Positions 5,516 to 6,561 of a DNA stretch of 6,561 nucleotides are shown piece after piece (the first letter of the stretch is position 1; every line of letters starts with the position of its first letter). Where the stretch lies: positions 1 through 6,561 of the forward strand of contig JAQSXN010000229.1 in the NCBI GenBank assembly GCA_029256665.1. The letters run 5' to 3'. Both the position numbers and the translations under genes were made by a program. The notes under the pieces were generated by a model. It saw only the letters and a list, made by a program, of their open reading frames with translations. It ran no database searches and had not been told where the DNA came from. This DNA comes from Paenibacillus sp. GTDB lineage: Bacteria > Bacillota > Bacilli > Paenibacillales > Paenibacillaceae.

Positions 5516-5898
5516 GATGATTTGCCTCCTTGCGATGAATGGCCGAGCTCGTCGCTAGCGCGATCTTCACGCTCGTGGGTCACTACCTTAAGTCCGATGA
5601 CGCCTATAAGAAGCAGCGCGATAAAAGCGATTTTGCTCCAGCGGAACGGCACATCGAACAACGTCATCTCGGCGATGACGCTTCCGGCCGTCCCGAGACC
5701 TACAAAGACCGCATATACGGTGCTTGTAGGCAATTTCTTGGACGTGTACAGACGCACGCCAAAGCTAATCGCGATCGCGATCGCGGTAACGGTCCACTCC
5801 AATGCGCGGTCCGCGTGTTTCAACCCGATGACCCATACCACTTCAAAGCAAGCGGCGAGCACGACCAGCAGCCAATATTTGTTGGTTGATTCAGACAT
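5512..5898 (-). CDS. ykkC: Small multidrug resistance (SMR) subunit YkkC (128 aa), guanidinium exporter
   Basis: This is a four-helix SMR protein with the essential Glu at E19 in AACFEVVWVIGLKHA (15-29). The E-x-x-W (W22) and following G-L-K match the guanidinium-exporter (Gdx/SugE) signature rather than the drug-exporter EmrE type. The third helix motif TSTVYAVFVGLGTAGSV (58-74) is typical. Residues after about 110 form a hydrophilic tail (HEREDRASDELGHSSQGGKSS) that makes the protein longer than the usual 105-112 aa, and its coding sequence carries the ykkD ribosome-binding site. The start ATG is at 5896-5898, with GAGAGGAGT (5908-5916) at 9 nt. It is the first gene of the operon, behind a long leader with a guanidine-I riboswitch. 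Together with YkkD it should form a proton-coupled guanidinium antiporter. Confidence 0.93.
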   Translation of the reverse strand: MSESTNKYWLLVVLAACFEVVWVIGLKHADRALEWTVTAIAIAISFGVRLYTSKKLPTSTVYAVFVGLGTAGSVIAEMTLFDVPFRWSKIAFIALLLIGVIGLKVVTHEREDRASDELGHSSQGGKSS

Positions 5899-5979
5899 GA
5901 TGCCAACACTCCTCTCGTTCTGTATTCACCTAGCATGGTATCCCGGAGGGCGGTTCACTCTTAAGTCATGTAAGAAGAA

Positions 5980-6009
5980 ACGCCTGACGGCGTCCTTATT
6001 ATAGACGCC
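5980..6009 (-). promoter_or_regulatory. Alternative short hairpins with an embedded TATAAT in the ykkC leader
   Basis: On the plus strand, ACGCC (5980-5984), GGCGTC (5989-5994) and GACGCC (6004-6009) allow two mutually exclusive hairpins: 5980-5984 with 5989-5993, or 5989-5994 with 6004-6009. The 9-bp spacer of the second contains, on the minus strand, a perfect TATAAT (5998-6003). This could be a second ykkC promoter with an operator around its -10 box, but no good -35 box is found at 16-18 bp. An RNA role is also possible. The region lies downstream of the riboswitch terminator, about 80-110 nt before ykkC. Confidence 0.35.
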
Positions 6010-6023
6010 ATCGTTTCAGCGAA

Positions 6024-6068
6024 ACGTATAGAGAAAGTATAAGCAAACATAAATACTTTCCTATACGT
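6024..6068. repeat. 45-bp inverted repeat in the ykkC leader
   Basis: ACGTATAGAGAAAGTAT (6024-6040) and ATACTTTCCTATACGT (6053-6068) are reverse complements except for one extra A in the left arm, around a 12-nt centre. The repeat begins two bases beyond the riboswitch terminator U-tract. Neither strand has a U-tract after the stem, so it is not a terminator. It could be a protein-binding site for an unlinked regulator, or an mRNA stem formed only when the riboswitch lets transcription through. Confidence 0.55.
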
Positions 6069-6069
6069 C

Positions 6070-6117
6070 AAAAAAAAAGAAGCTCGAGAAATATCGTCAT
6101 CGATATCTCCCGGGCTT
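6070..6117 (-). terminator. Riboswitch-controlled intrinsic terminator of ykkCD
   Basis: On the minus strand, AAGCCCGGGAGATATCG (6101-6117) pairs with CGATATTTCTCGAGCTT (6080-6096), with one mismatch and two G-U pairs, across a 4-nt loop, followed by CT and a run of nine U (6070-6078). The 5' arm contains the conserved AAGCCCGGGAGA end of the guanidine-I aptamer. Folding of the ligand-bound aptamer would therefore block the terminator, giving an ON switch. Confidence 0.93.
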
Positions 6118-6213
6118 TTGTCCCTCCGTGTTTTTCGCGGTTGCAAAGGCATCCGCGCGCGTTCCCTCGGACCAGACCGGCGAACTTCGCCGCGGAACCC
6201 TAGAACGCCTTTT
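6106..6213 (-). ncRNA. Guanidine-I (ykkC-class) riboswitch aptamer
   Basis: Reading the minus strand, the conserved aptamer blocks occur in order: CTAGGGTTCCG (6193-6203), TGGTCCGAGGG (6164-6174), and a block at 6106-6131 that runs from ACACGGAGGGA to AAAAGCCCGGGAGA. The closing helix P1 is AAAGGC (6207-6212) with GCCTTT (6145-6150). GGCGAA-GTTCGCC (6178-6190) makes the terminal stem of the first arm. This class senses guanidinium and typically controls ykkCD-type exporters, guanidine carboxylases and related transporters. Here it lies between a sigma-A promoter and ykkC, with a terminator overlapping its 3' end. The identification rests on motif recognition without a covariance-model search, but the match of blocks, order and downstream gene is strong. 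Confidence 0.95.
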
Positions 6214-6231
6214 CCATATTCGGTTCGTTTG

Positions 6232-6260
6232 ATTATATTACATGCCGCGTAAGGGGTCAA
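6232..6260 (-). promoter_or_regulatory. sigma-A promoter of the riboswitch-ykkCD transcript
   Basis: Reading the minus strand, TTGACC (6255-6260) and a perfect TATAAT (6232-6237) are separated by 17 bp. Transcription would start near 6225, about 12 nt before the aptamer helix P1. The ykkC leader is therefore about 325 nt when the terminator is read through. Confidence 0.85.
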
Positions 6261-6326
6261 GTGCAACAAACCCCGATTTATGATAGGATGAGGGGAACGA
6301 AAGGCGCGAGAGGGAGTGCTTCTAAG

Positions 6327-6561
6327 ATGCGGTTAGCCAGACAAAAAGGCATGAACTCGACTGCCGAAAGCCAGGCTCCGATCGTGCTCGTAGACGGACA
6401 TTGCCACTTATGCCAGCATATTACCCGATATTTGGTGAAACATGATCGCAAGCGCCGTTATCGGTTCGCTGCTCTGCAATCTCCCGCTGGCCGCCAGACG
6501 TTAAAAGAAGCGGGATATGACGGTGATCTTGCGACATTCGATTCCTTCGTTCTCGTACTGA
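6327..6561 (+). CDS. DCC family (DUF393) thiol-oxidoreductase-like protein, N-terminal 78 residues (cut by right edge)
   Basis: The frame is open to the window end. After a basic 17-residue lead comes PIVLVDGHCHLCQHITRYL (18-36), which holds the family's D-G-x-C-x-x-C motif (C26, C29), followed by the helix-strand segment KRRYRFAALQSPAGR (42-56) and the start of the next strand (FDSFVLVL). DCC proteins such as YuxK are small (about 130 aa) predicted thioredoxin-like proteins whose substrate is unknown. The start is ATG 6327, with GAGAGGGAG (6308-6316) at 10 nt. Met9 (6351) is a possible alternative that would still keep the conserved core. The gene is divergent from the ykkCD leader, and its own promoter is not clear (TATGAT at 6279-6284 is the best -10, without a good -35). 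Confidence 0.87.
   Translation, partial: MRLARQKGMNSTAESQAPIVLVDGHCHLCQHITRYLVKHDRKRRYRFAALQSPAGRQTLKEAGYDGDLATFDSFVLVL

Noticed and set aside
5961..6269. Open frame of 102 codons on the minus strand, upstream of ykkC.
   Set aside because: It runs through the guanidine-I aptamer, its terminator and the inverted repeats. The RNA structure explains the sequence and the translation has no family character.

Overview
The window looks like chromosomal DNA of a Gram-positive, endospore-forming bacterium of the Paenibacillaceae (Paenibacillus or Cohnella type). This rests on Bacillota-type ribosome-binding sites (AGGAGG), sigma-A promoters, Rho-independent terminators with U-tracts, a spore cortex hydrolase (SleB type), a bacillithiol-disulfide-reductase-type protein, a XerS-type recombinase, a YdjO-type zinc-ribbon protein and a guanidine-responsive ykkCD operon. 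GC content appears moderate (about 50 to 55 percent by eye). I see no phage, insertion sequence, CRISPR array, tRNA or rRNA. This is mostly ordinary core-type genome, and I found no clear evidence of a new multi-gene system.

Layout. At the left edge, the first 33 codons of a bacillithiol disulfide reductase (ypdA/bdr) run leftwards. It is divergent from a 173-residue protein of unknown function (289-810, +), and the gap holds two facing promoters and an 18-bp inverted repeat over the ypdA start region. A terminator after the unknown gene overlaps the 3' end of the convergent recombinase gene xerS (857-1951, -). The 246-bp gap between xerS and the divergent sleB-like gene (2198-2851, +) holds the xerS promoter and a 35-bp imperfect inverted repeat that could be a recombinase site or an operator. 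A perfect hairpin terminator closes sleB. Then come a FrnE-type DsbA-family protein (3003-3641, +), a beta-propeller lactonase with a TTG start (3735-4823, +) and a small YdjO-like zinc-ribbon protein (4884-5102, +), ended by a strong terminator.

The right part is the most informative. The overlapping genes ykkC (5512-5898, -) and ykkD (5201-5515, -) encode two small-multidrug-resistance subunits. Their long 5' leader carries a sigma-A promoter, a guanidine-I (ykkC-class) aptamer and an intrinsic terminator whose 5' arm reuses aptamer bases. This is a complete ligand-induced ON switch for guanidinium export. Downstream of that terminator the leader holds two further inverted-repeat structures that the riboswitch does not explain. 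A DCC-family (DUF393) thiol-oxidoreductase-like gene starts divergently at 6327 and is cut by the right edge.

The genes appear to be mostly single transcription units or pairs. Three of them (ypdA, the DsbA-like gene and the DCC gene) carry Cys motifs related to thiol redox chemistry, but they are dispersed and show no sign of a shared operon.
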